Under the pieces are notes generated by a model. The model searched no databases. It was given only the letters and a program-made list of their open reading frames with translations, and was not told where the DNA came from. A stretch of DNA of 64,000 nt from the NCBI RefSeq assembly GCF_014217685.1, contig NZ_CP043653.1:372001-436000 (forward strand). The letters run 5' to 3'. The stretch comes from Glaciihabitans sp. INWT7 (GTDB lineage: Bacteria; Actinomycetota; Actinomycetes; Actinomycetales; Microbacteriaceae). Of the stretch, positions 50,869-59,190 are shown in pieces (position 1 is the stretch's first letter; each line of letters begins with the position of its first letter). The position numbers and the translations under genes are program-made.

Positions 50869-51891
50869 ATGACCGACCAGAAGATCGCCGTGCTCGGCAC
50901 CGGAGCCAATGGAGCGTCCATCGGCGCGGACCTCACGCGCGCCGGCCTCGACGTGACCCTCATCGAGCAGTGGCCTGCCCACGTCGAGGCGATGCGCAGG
51001 CACGGCATCCGGGTGCAGCTGCCGGAAGAGACCATCACGACCCCGGTGACCGTCATCAACCTGTGTGAGGTCGCGACTCTTCGCGAGAAGTTCGACGTGG
51101 TGCTTGTGCTCATGAAGGCCTATGACACCACCTGGGCAACCGAGCTGATCAAGCCATATGTCGCCTCGGACGGGCTCGTCGTGGGTGTACAGAACGGCAT
51201 GACCGTCGACGACATCGCGCGCGTGGTGGGCGTCGAACGCACGCTCGGCGCCGTGATCGAGATCTCGTCGAACATGTTCGAACCCGGCATCGTCGAGCGG
51301 CAGAGTCCGCACGCGCGCTCCTGGTTCGCGGTCGGCGGCATCGACCCGTCCACGCGCGGCCGGGAACACGAGGCCGCCGACCTGCTTCGCCACTCCGGCA
51401 CGGTCGAGGTCACCGACGACATCCGTTCGTCCAAGTGGATGAAGCTCGTCGTCAACGCCGCGGAGCTCGTGCCCTCGGCGATCCTCGGTCTGCCGCTCGC
51501 CGAGGCGGTGCGGGTGCCGGGAATGCGGGAGTACATGATCGAGGCCGGGCAGGAGGCAGTGCGCACGACCCTCGCCATCGGTAACCGCGTCGTGCCGATC
51601 TTCGGCATGTCCGCCGACGACGTGACGAGCCCGGAACAGTTCACGGAGGTGCTCCTGGATGCCGTGCTCAACGACTACACGCTGCCGTCGACCCGGACCA
51701 CGGTGCTGCAGGACTGGATGAAGGGACGTCGAAGCGAGGTCGACCAGATCAACGGACTGGTCGTCGACGAGCAGCGCAGGATGGGTGGCCGGGCCCCGGC
51801 CAACCAGATCGCCGTGGAGCTTGCGCACCGCATCGAGAGTGGCGAGCTGGAGGCCAGTCCGGCGAACGCGGCATTGCTCACCGGCCACTAA
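50869..51891 (+). CDS. Ketopantoate reductase-family (ApbA/PanE) oxidoreductase
   Basis: A 340-residue 2-dehydropantoate 2-reductase-like protein. N-terminal KIAVLGTGANGASIGADL binds NADP, VLVLMKAYDT and VGVQNGMTVDDIA are family-typical, and the catalytic Lys is in SSKWMKLVVNAAELVPSA. No panB or panC is nearby, and the operon is catabolic, so reduction or oxidation of a different 2-keto/hydroxy acid is likely. Last gene of the EboE-ADH operon; its end overlaps the convergent GntR gene by 4 nt. Confidence 0.86.
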   Translation: MTDQKIAVLGTGANGASIGADLTRAGLDVTLIEQWPAHVEAMRRHGIRVQLPEETITTPVTVINLCEVATLREKFDVVLVLMKAYDTTWATELIKPYVASDGLVVGVQNGMTVDDIARVVGVERTLGAVIEISSNMFEPGIVERQSPHARSWFAVGGIDPSTRGREHEAADLLRHSGTVEVTDDIRSSKWMKLVVNAAELVPSAILGLPLAEAVRVPGMREYMIEAGQEAVRTTLAIGNRVVPIFGMSADDVTSPEQFTEVLLDAVLNDYTLPSTRTTVLQDWMKGRRSEVDQINGLVVDEQRRMGGRAPANQIAVELAHRIESGELEASPANAALLTGH

Positions 51892-52553
51892 CCCTGTGCG
51901 AAGAGCTCCGGGTGCCGGCCGAGCTCGAGGCGCGTGCGACGGATGTGCCCGGCGAGAACGCGCTCGGCATCCGTGCTGTCGCCACGCCGGATCGCGCCGA
52001 CCAGCAACTGGTGTTCATAGTGCACCGCCCGGTTGCCGTCGGGTCCGATCAGCAGGGTGAACGCCCGGCGATAGTGCTGGGTCGAGTTCCAGAGCCGGTG
52101 CACCGTGTCGCCGAGGATCGAGGTGGTTGCGCCGGTGTAGGAGAGCAGGTGGAACTCCCGGTCGAGATGAAGGAAGGTCTCGACATCCGATCCGGCCTGC
52201 ATCTCGTCGGCGAGCTGCTGCAGGCGGTCGAGAGTCTCGGTCGAGAGATGCGGCAGGCTGTACCGCAGCAGCAGCGGCTCGATGCGCTCCCTGATCTGGT
52301 AGACCTCCTCGCATTCGGCGAGGCTCAGGTGGGCGACCCACGCACCGGTGTTCGCGATGAGAGTGACAAGGCCGTCCGCCTCGAGAATGCGGAGCGCTTC
52401 CCGCACCGGGATGCGGCTCGCGCCGAACTCCTCGGCAATGTCCTCCTGCCGGATGCGCGCACCCGGCGCGTACTCGCCGCTCAGGATGGCGTCCCGCACC
52501 CGCGCCGCGATGCGGTTGCCGGCGGAGCCGTCGCGGCTGGCGGTGGGGATCAT
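51888..52553 (-). CDS. GntR-family regulator (FadR/FCD subfamily)
   Basis: A 221-residue regulator. The winged HTH covers about residues 12-75 (IRQEDIAEEFGASRIPVREALRILEADGLVTLIANTGAWVAHL) and the FCD effector domain residues 90-215, with the His/Asp-rich metal-type pocket (DREFHLLSYTGA, HEY/HYEHQLLVGAIRRGD). It probably controls the divergently arranged VOC and E1-E2 genes; candidate sites are at 53138-53153 and 53191-53205. It is minus-strand, in front of the VOC gene's end. Confidence 0.88.
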   Translation of the reverse strand: MIPTASRDGSAGNRIAARVRDAILSGEYAPGARIRQEDIAEEFGASRIPVREALRILEADGLVTLIANTGAWVAHLSLAECEEVYQIRERIEPLLLRYSLPHLSTETLDRLQQLADEMQAGSDVETFLHLDREFHLLSYTGATTSILGDTVHRLWNSTQHYRRAFTLLIGPDGNRAVHYEHQLLVGAIRRGDSTDAERVLAGHIRRTRLELGRHPELFAQG

Positions 52554-52580
52554 GGGCGCCTCAGGACGAAGGAGATCGGA

Positions 52581-53114
52581 CTATTCGGACGGGTGCGCCG
52601 GATGCCACAGTTTAACCGCGGCATCCCGCTCATAGGCCTTCCCGTCCGGGTAGCTCACGAGTTCGAACTGCATTCCCCAGGGGCTGCGGAAATAGACCCA
52701 GCGCTGGCCGGTGCTCCAGCTCGATGATTGCGTCGGTTCGGCCATGATCTCGACTCCGTTGGAGCGCAGGTGGTCGAGAGCCAGGTCGAAGTCGTCGACA
52801 TAGAACGCCAGGTGGTGGCCGCCGATGTCGCTGTTGCGGGGTTCGGGGGCTGCGCCATCCGCGGAGTCGTATTGGAAGATCTCGAAATTCGGGCCGTGGC
52901 CGCAGCGGAAGAAGCGCAGTTCGCGCATCACGGTGCGCGGGTGCACGCCGAGGTGGTCGAGCATCCAGTCGTCGTGCTCATGCGCGAAGGGTCCGAGCGA
53001 GTAGATGAGCTGGCAGCCGATGATGTCGACGAAGAAGCGTTCGGCCTCGTCGAGATCCGGCACAGTGAATCCGATGTGCTCGGTGCCTCTCAAGCCCGGG
53101 ATACCTATGCCCAT
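52581..53114 (-). CDS. VOC-family protein
   Basis: A 177-residue VOC protein with two beta-alpha-beta-beta-beta modules: GTEHIGFTVPDLDEAERFFVDIIGC at the start and GGHHLAFYVDDFDLALDHLRSNGVEI, then WVYFRSPWGMQFELVSYP. His in EHIGF, His in GGHHLAF and Glu in QFELV are candidate metal ligands. GAAGGAG before the ATG at 53114 decides the start over a longer frame. It is only distantly like the VOC gene at 38475. Divergent from the E1 gene. Confidence 0.83.
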   Translation of the reverse strand: MGIGIPGLRGTEHIGFTVPDLDEAERFFVDIIGCQLIYSLGPFAHEHDDWMLDHLGVHPRTVMRELRFFRCGHGPNFEIFQYDSADGAAPEPRNSDIGGHHLAFYVDDFDLALDHLRSNGVEIMAEPTQSSSWSTGQRWVYFRSPWGMQFELVSYPDGKAYERDAAVKLWHPAHPSE

Positions 53115-53137
53115 GACCGACTCCTTCGTCTCGTGTT

Positions 53138-53205
53138 GTATCCAAAATAGTACGCAATCCGGTCTTCCGCTCAGAAATGAGGGCAATTTCGTATCAATTG
53201 GATGC
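53138..53205. promoter_or_regulatory. Two candidate GntR operators in the VOC/E1 divergent gap
   Basis: GTATCCAAAATAGTAC (53138-53153) and, on the opposite strand, GCATCCAATTGATAC (53191-53205) share GYATCCAA...TAC. Both are AT-rich imperfect palindromes between the VOC start and the E1 start. The GntR gene is the nearest regulator. Inference. Confidence 0.45.
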
Positions 53206-53276
53206 AATCGGCGCTATCGTGTGAAGGACATGGAGCCGATTCGCGTGAATCGGCGCGACCGATGGAGACTGTGCAC

Positions 53277-55466
53277 ATGGCGAAACAACGACGTTTGGAT
53301 CCACAGGCTCCCTGGGTGCAGCTCACCACGAGTGCCCAGGACTGGAAGAACGCGGATCCGGCGCTCCTCGCGACGATGCTTGGCCAGCTCCACCTCATCC
53401 GTGCCTTCGAAGAAACGGTGCTCGAACTCGCCGGTGAGGGCCTCGTTCACGGACCCGCGCATTCGAGCATCGGCCAGGAGGGTGGCGCGGTCGGCTCGAT
53501 CGTCGGCCTCGGCTCCGCGGACGCCATCAACGGTTCCCACCGGGGGCACCACCAGTTCCTGGCCAAGGCGGTCAACCACGTCTCCGGCGGCACACTCGAC
53601 CTCGCCGCGCTCGTCACCGAAGACATCCAGACGGTGCTGCAGCGAACCCTCGCCGAGATCCTCGGTCTCGCCCAGGGCTACTGCCGCGGTCGAGGAGGAT
53701 CGATGCACCTGCAGTGGTTCGAGGCCGGGGCGCTCGGAACCAACGCGATAGTCGGCGGCGGCGTTCCGCTGGCAGCGGGGAACGCGTGGGCGCAGAAGCA
53801 CGCCGGCACCGCTGACGTCACGGTCTCCTATTTCGGCGACGGGGCCACCAATATCGGCTCGGTGCTCGAGACGATGAACCTCGCCTCTGCCTGGAAGCTG
53901 CCGATCTCCTTCTTCATCGAGAACAACCTCTACGCCGTCTCGACCACCGTGGAGGAGGCCACCGGCGAGCCGCGCCTCTCGGCCCGTGCGCTGGGCTTCG
54001 GCATCCCCTCCTGGCGCGTCGACGGCATGGATCCGCTTGCCGTCCACCTCGCCATGAAAGCCGCCGAGGAGATCATGCGTTCCGGAGGCGGTCCGACCGT
54101 GATCGAGGCGGAGGTCTACCGCTTCTTCCACCAGAACGGGCCGTACCCGGGGAGCGCATTCGGCTATCGCACCAAGGAGGAAGAGGCGGCTTGGCGCGCC
54201 CGAGATCCCCTCGACCGGGTGGCGCGCGAAATGATCGCGCTCGCACAGATCGACGAGCGCGGCGTCGCGTCGGTGCGCGAGCAGGCGCAGTCCGCCATGC
54301 GGGATGCGGTGGGGCAGCTGCTCGAGGCCGATCCGGAGACCGCCGGTAAGCGCCGCATTCGTCCGGAGCTCTGGCCCGACGTCGACTTCGTCAACGTGGG
54401 TGTGCGCGGTGACGCCAGCGAGCTCGCCGGACTGCGCACCCTCGAGCCGAGTACGGCCACTGCGGCGACTGAGAAGACCAAGTTCGTGGATGCCGTCGCC
54501 AGCGTCATGGATCGACGCATGGCCGAAGACGAGCGAATCATCGTGCTCGGAGAAGACGTGCATCGCCTCAACGGAGGCACCAACGGAGCCACCAAGGGTC
54601 TCGCCAAGAAGTTCGCCGACCGGGTGCTCGGCACCCCGATCAGCGAGAACGCCTTCGCGGGACTCGGCGGCGGGATGGCCCTCGACGGTCGCTATCGACC
54701 CGTCGTGGAATTCATGTACCCCGACTTCATGTGGGTCGCCGCCGACCAGGTGTTCAACCAGATCGGCAAGGCCCGCCACATGTTCGGCGGCGAGAACCCA
54801 GTGCCGCTCGTGCTGCGCACCAAGGTCGCCATGGGTTCCGGTTACGGTTCACAGCACCTCATGGACCCGGCCGGGATCTTCGCGACCAGTCCCGGCTGGC
54901 GTATCGTGGCGCCGTCGTGCCCTGCCGACTACATCGGCCTGATGAACACGGCGCTCGCCCTGCAGGATCCGGTGCTCGTGATCGAGCATGTCGACCTCTA
55001 TGCCGACAGCGGCGAGGTTCCCGTCGGTGACCTCGACTACTGCATCCCGCTCGGCACGGCAGCAATTCGGCGCACCGGCAGCGACGTCACGGTGATCAGC
55101 TACCTCAATATGGTCAAGCACTCCCTCGAAGCGGTGGAGCAGACCGGGATGGACGCCGAGGTGATCGATCTGCGCTGGCTGGATCGGGCATCCCTCGACT
55201 GGGACACCATCGGTGAGAGTATCCGCAAGACGAACGCCGTGCTGATCGTCGAACAGGGCGCTCGCGGCACGTCCTACGGCGGATGGCTCTCCGACGAGAT
55301 CCAGCGCCGATTCTTCGACTACCTCGACCAGCCGGTCGAACGGGTCACCGGCGGCGAGGCGAGCCCGAGCATCTCCCGAGTGCTCGAGCGCGCGGCGATC
55401 GCCCGAACGGAAGAGGTCGTCCTCGGCCTCGAGAAGATCAAGCGTGGACTGGGCGGTAGCCGCTGA
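53277..55466 (+). CDS. 2-oxo acid/acetoin dehydrogenase-type E1, alpha and beta subunits fused
   Basis: A 729-residue TPP-dependent E1. Residues ~1-370 are the alpha part: HGPAHSSIGQEGGAVG, then the TPP motif GDGATN (from residue 187) ending in SFFIENNLYAVST. After a short linker, residues ~400-729 are the beta part: TEKTKFVDAVASVMDRRMAEDERIIVLGEDVH, MYPDFMWVAADQVFNQIGKARHMFGG, DLRWLDRASLDWDTI. Subunits are more often separate (AcoA/AcoB, PdhA/B). GGAG 9 nt before the ATG at 53277 picks this start. It overlaps the E2 start by one base. Predicted to decarboxylate or cleave a 2-oxo acid or acetoin-like ketone, passing the acyl to E2. Confidence 0.88.
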   Translation: MAKQRRLDPQAPWVQLTTSAQDWKNADPALLATMLGQLHLIRAFEETVLELAGEGLVHGPAHSSIGQEGGAVGSIVGLGSADAINGSHRGHHQFLAKAVNHVSGGTLDLAALVTEDIQTVLQRTLAEILGLAQGYCRGRGGSMHLQWFEAGALGTNAIVGGGVPLAAGNAWAQKHAGTADVTVSYFGDGATNIGSVLETMNLASAWKLPISFFIENNLYAVSTTVEEATGEPRLSARALGFGIPSWRVDGMDPLAVHLAMKAAEEIMRSGGGPTVIEAEVYRFFHQNGPYPGSAFGYRTKEEEAAWRARDPLDRVAREMIALAQIDERGVASVREQAQSAMRDAVGQLLEADPETAGKRRIRPELWPDVDFVNVGVRGDASELAGLRTLEPSTATAATEKTKFVDAVASVMDRRMAEDERIIVLGEDVHRLNGGTNGATKGLAKKFADRVLGTPISENAFAGLGGGMALDGRYRPVVEFMYPDFMWVAADQVFNQIGKARHMFGGENPVPLVLRTKVAMGSGYGSQHLMDPAGIFATSPGWRIVAPSCPADYIGLMNTALALQDPVLVIEHVDLYADSGEVPVGDLDYCIPLGTAAIRRTGSDVTVISYLNMVKHSLEAVEQTGMDAEVIDLRWLDRASLDWDTIGESIRKTNAVLIVEQGARGTSYGGWLSDEIQRRFFDYLDQPVERVTGGEASPSISRVLERAAIARTEEVVLGLEKIKRGLGGSR

Positions 55467-56890
55467 TGGCCACGATCGTGCGGATGCCCGAGGTGCTCGC
55501 CAACGCCACGGAAGCCGCGATCCAGGGCTGGCTCGTCTCCGAAGGCGACAGCATCGAGGTGGGTCAGCCGCTCGCCGAGATCGAGACCGAGAAGGCGATG
55601 GTGGAGTTTAATTCCGAGGTGGCGGGCGTGCTCGTCCGCCTTCTGGTCGGTGAGGGGGACTCCGTGGACGTCGGAGCCCCGATCGGCGTGATCGCCGCGC
55701 CGGGGGAAACGGATGTCGACGTCGCGGCCCTCCTCGCCGGCGAGAATTCTCCGACCGCCACACCGTCGTCCGACACCGCGCCGCCGGTACCGGATGACGG
55801 AGCCACCGCGCTCGAGAGTGAGGACTCGCATGCCGCGGCCGCCGGCGATTTGCCGTCTGCTCCGCCCAGCGCTGCCCCCGCGATCGACCTGCGCGCCCCG
55901 GCTTCGCCTGCGCCTGCTGCGGCCGCGCCCGCTTCGACTGTGCCCGCTTCGGCCGCGCCTACCTCACCTGCGCCCGCCGATTCCGATCCTCGGCGGTTTG
56001 CGAGCCCTCTCGTCCGTCGTCTCGCCCGGGAGCGCTCGCTCGACCTCGGGGCAGTCGTCGGGTCCGGGCCCAACGGACGGATCGTCCGTCGCGACCTCGA
56101 TGGTCTCGTGGCGCCGGCAGTCACCGCGTCCGCGATCCCCGCGGTGTCGGCCGCCCGCCCGGTGGTGGTCGCTGCCCCGGCCTCATCGCCCGCAACCCCC
56201 GATTCGGCGTACGGATTCACGGACATCCCGCACACCGGGATGCGCCGGGCGATAGCGCGACGCCTGACCGAGAGCAAGTCGTCGGTTCCCCACTTCTACG
56301 TGACAGCGGACTGCCGGGTCGACCGCCTGCTCGCGCTTCGAGCTGAAATCAACGCCACTGCGCCACGCAAGATCTCGGTCAACGATTTCATCGTGAAGGC
56401 CGTCGCCGCGGCGCTCCTCGATGTTCCCGCGGCCAATGCCACCTGGGGAGAGGAATCGACGCGGCGATACGAGCACGTCGACCTCTCGGTGGCGGTCTCC
56501 ACCGAGGGAGGTCTGCTCACTCCCGTGCTTCGGGGCGTGGACTCCCTCAGCCTGTCGGCGATCAGCGCAGCCATCGCAGACCTCGCAGAGAGGGCGCGAG
56601 CAGGCAAGCTGCGCCAGCAGGAGCTCGAGGGCGGCAGCTTTGCCGTCTCGAACCTCGGGATGTACGGTGTGGACGAGTTCTCGGCCATCCTGAACCCGCC
56701 ACAGTCAGGCATCCTCGCGGTGGGAGCGGCCAAGCAACGAGCCGTGGTGGAGGATGGCCAGCTCGTGGTCGGCACCGTCATGACCGTGACACTCTCGGCG
56801 GATCACCGAGTGGTCGACGGCGCGGTCGCGGCCGAGTGGCTCTCCGCCTTCGTGCGGCACATCGAGAACCCGCTCTCGATGCTGATCTGA
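55466..56890 (+). CDS. Dihydrolipoyl acyltransferase E2 component
   Basis: A 474-residue E2 subunit. One lipoyl domain (1-80) with the lipoyl-lysine in ETEKAM (K43), a long Ala/Pro linker (~95-175), an E3-binding domain (FASPLVRRLARERSLDLGAVVGSGPNGRIVRRDL, ~177-210) and a catalytic domain ending DHRVVDGA (H447, D451). No E3 (lipoamide dehydrogenase) gene is present, so a housekeeping copy is needed. It pairs with the fused E1 and is the last gene of the catabolic cluster before ffs. Confidence 0.92.
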   Translation: MATIVRMPEVLANATEAAIQGWLVSEGDSIEVGQPLAEIETEKAMVEFNSEVAGVLVRLLVGEGDSVDVGAPIGVIAAPGETDVDVAALLAGENSPTATPSSDTAPPVPDDGATALESEDSHAAAAGDLPSAPPSAAPAIDLRAPASPAPAAAAPASTVPASAAPTSPAPADSDPRRFASPLVRRLARERSLDLGAVVGSGPNGRIVRRDLDGLVAPAVTASAIPAVSAARPVVVAAPASSPATPDSAYGFTDIPHTGMRRAIARRLTESKSSVPHFYVTADCRVDRLLALRAEINATAPRKISVNDFIVKAVAAALLDVPAANATWGEESTRRYEHVDLSVAVSTEGGLLTPVLRGVDSLSLSAISAAIADLAERARAGKLRQQELEGGSFAVSNLGMYGVDEFSAILNPPQSGILAVGAAKQRAVVEDGQLVVGTVMTVTLSADHRVVDGAVAAEWLSAFVRHIENPLSMLI

Positions 56891-56907
56891 CCGGCTAAAC
56901 TATCGGT

Positions 56908-56995
56908 GGCTCCTCGCGTGGCGCCATCCAGGCCAACTCCCCCAGGACGGAAACGTAGCAAGGGTAACCGGGCTCTGGCGGGTGCGCGAGGAGTC
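56908..56995 (+). ncRNA. ffs: Small bacterial signal recognition particle RNA (4.5S type)
   Basis: The ends GGCTCCTCGCG and CGCGAGGAGTC pair into the long hairpin, with the conserved apical region around ACGGAAACGTAGCAAGGG. TAAACT (56896-56901) is a -10 box about 7 bp before the 5' end. ffs close to dnaX-recR is a common arrangement. Exact ends are approximate. Confidence 0.82.
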
Positions 56996-57047
56996 ACTTA
57001 AGTTAAGGGCACGGCCACCGCACACCTGCGGAGCCTAGGCTGGGCTC

Positions 57048-59147
57048 GTGACCCGCAGCATCTACATCACCTCCGTCGAAGGGCATGCCGGCAAGTCGAC
57101 GGTCGCCCTCGGAATGCTCGACACCCTCAGCCATGAGACCGAGCGGGTCGGAGCGTTCCGCCCGGTCGCTCGCTCGAGCGACGAGCGCGACTACGTGCTC
57201 GAGATGCTCCTCTCCCACGATGGCGTCGACCTGGACTACGACGAGTGCGTCGGTGTGAGCTACGACGACGTGCACACCGATCCGGAGGCGGCCCTCAGCG
57301 AGATCGTCTCTCGCTTCAAGGCGGTAGAGCGCCAGTGTGACGCCGTCGTCATCCTCGGCTCCGATTACACGGATGTCGGCAGCCCCACCGAACTCGGATT
57401 CAATGCGCGCATCGCGGCCAACCTCGGGGCACCGGTGCTCCTCGTCCTCGGCGGACAGCAGTCTGATGCCGCGGGCAGTCGCAGCCCGGACGACCTGCGC
57501 CAGGTCTTCACCCTCGCCCGCCAAGAGCTGGACAGCGCCCACGCCCATGTGCTCGGCATCGTGGTCAACCGCGCCGACCCCGATCGTCTCGATCAGATCA
57601 TCGCCGCGGTGGAGGAGGAGAGCGATCGGCTGCCTGTGTGGGCCATCCCGGAAGACCGCTTCCTCATCGCGCCGAGCATCGCCTCGCTCATGGAGGCCGT
57701 CGACGGCACCCTGATCAAGGGAGACCCCGCGCTCCTCGGCCGGGAATCGCTCGGAGTCGTCGTCGCCGCCATGTCGATGGAGAACGTGCTCACTCGCCTC
57801 ATCGAAGGCGGTGTGGTCGTGGTGCCGGGGGACCGGTCCGACGTGCTGCTTGCGGTGCTCATGGCGAACGCCGCCGAGACCTTCCCGTCCGTCTCCGCGA
57901 TCATCCTCAACGGCGGGTTCGAGCTGCTGCCCCAGATCGCCCTGCTTATCGACGGTCTCGACAACACCCTGCCGATCATCCGCAACTCGCTCGGAACGTA
58001 TGACACCGCCTTGCGGATCACGCAGACCCGCGGGAGGCTCGCCCCGGAATCGCCTCGCAAGTACGACACCGCCCTTGCCCTCTTCGAGCAGCATGTCGAC
58101 GCCGATGTGCTGCTGCGCCTGCTCGATGTGAGTCGTTCCGATGTGGTGACGCCGCTCATGTTCGAATACGACCTCCTCGACCGGGCCAGGTCCAATCCCC
58201 AGCACATCGTCTTGCCCGAGGGCAGTGACGACCGCATCCTGCGGGCCGCCTCCACACTGTTGCGCCGCGGGGTCGCCCGCCTCACGATCCTCGGTGACGA
58301 GTCGGAGATCCGGGCCCGCGCCACCGATCTGGGACTCGACATCGCGGATGCCGACATCCTCAGTCCTTTCGACCCGGAGTTGCGGGAGCAATTCGCCGAG
58401 GAATACACCCGGTTGCGCGCGCACAAGGGACTGCAGCTCGAGGAGGCTCGCGAGACCGTCACCGATGTCTCCTACTTCGGCACGATGATGGTGCACCTCG
58501 GGCTCGCCGATGGCATGGTCTCGGGGGCCGCGCACACCACTGCCCACACCATCCGGCCCGGTTTCGAGATCATCAAGACCAATCCCGGGGTCTCGGTCGT
58601 CTCGAGTGTGTTCCTGATGTGTCTCGAGGATCGCGTTCTCGTCTACGGCGACTGTGCGGTGAACCCGGATCCGAATTCCGACCAGCTCGCCGACATCGCG
58701 ATCTCCTCCGCGACCACCGCCCAGCAGTTCCAGATCGAGCCGCGCATAGCGATGCTGTCGTACTCCACCGGAGCATCCGGCGCCGGGGCCGACGTCGACA
58801 AGGTGCGCACGGCAACGGAACTGGTGCGCTCGCGCAGGCCGGACCTGCTCGTGGAGGGGCCGATCCAGTACGACGCCGCAGTCGACATCGCCGTCGGCAA
58901 ATCGAAGATGCCGGATTCGCAAGTGGCAGGCCGGGCGACGGTCTTCATCTTCCCCGACCTCAACACCGGCAACAACACCTATAAGGCGGTTCAGCGCAGC
59001 GCCGGTGCGGTGGCCATCGGCCCCGTGCTTCAGGGCCTTCGCAAACCCATCAACGACCTGTCCCGTGGTGCGCTCGTCCAGGACATCGTGAACACCGTGG
59101 CCATCACGGCGATCCAGGCTCAGACCCTCCAGCTGGTCGAGCAGTGA
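57048..59147 (+). CDS. pta: Phosphate acetyltransferase
   Basis: A 699-residue long-type Pta converting acetyl-CoA and phosphate to acetyl phosphate. The N-terminal domain (1-~360) is the BioD/DRTGG-like regulatory region (SVEGHAGKSTVALGML), and the C-terminal ~320 residues are the catalytic PTA_PTB domain (NPQHIVLPEGSDDRILRAA, GMVSGAAHTTAHTIRP, MLSYSTGASGAG, GPIQYDAA). TAGGCT ends 6 nt before the GTG start, indicating a leaderless transcript. The last codons (QLVEQ) lie in a REP-like repeat that runs into the intergenic space before ackA. Confidence 0.95.
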   Translation: MTRSIYITSVEGHAGKSTVALGMLDTLSHETERVGAFRPVARSSDERDYVLEMLLSHDGVDLDYDECVGVSYDDVHTDPEAALSEIVSRFKAVERQCDAVVILGSDYTDVGSPTELGFNARIAANLGAPVLLVLGGQQSDAAGSRSPDDLRQVFTLARQELDSAHAHVLGIVVNRADPDRLDQIIAAVEEESDRLPVWAIPEDRFLIAPSIASLMEAVDGTLIKGDPALLGRESLGVVVAAMSMENVLTRLIEGGVVVVPGDRSDVLLAVLMANAAETFPSVSAIILNGGFELLPQIALLIDGLDNTLPIIRNSLGTYDTALRITQTRGRLAPESPRKYDTALALFEQHVDADVLLRLLDVSRSDVVTPLMFEYDLLDRARSNPQHIVLPEGSDDRILRAASTLLRRGVARLTILGDESEIRARATDLGLDIADADILSPFDPELREQFAEEYTRLRAHKGLQLEEARETVTDVSYFGTMMVHLGLADGMVSGAAHTTAHTIRPGFEIIKTNPGVSVVSSVFLMCLEDRVLVYGDCAVNPDPNSDQLADIAISSATTAQQFQIEPRIAMLSYSTGASGAGADVDKVRTATELVRSRRPDLLVEGPIQYDAAVDIAVGKSKMPDSQVAGRATVFIFPDLNTGNNTYKAVQRSAGAVAIGPVLQGLRKPINDLSRGALVQDIVNTVAITAIQAQTLQLVEQ

Positions 59148-59170
59148 GCGCTGGCGAGCGCATCGAGACC
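59135..59170. repeat. REP-like 36-bp element spanning the pta stop codon
   Basis: The element starts GGTCGAG (59135) and ends ATCGAGACC (59170), with GAGCG and GCGAGCG in between. The same layout recurs twice in the same orientation and twice reversed inside dnaX. It encodes the last four residues of Pta and fills most of the 43-bp gap to ackA. Confidence 0.65.
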
Positions 59171-59190
59171 CCCATCCGAACGGACACCGC

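Noticed and set aside
52581-53207. Longer start (208 residues) for the VOC protein
   Set aside because: The upstream codons span the putative GntR operators, and GAAGGAG precedes the ATG at 53114.
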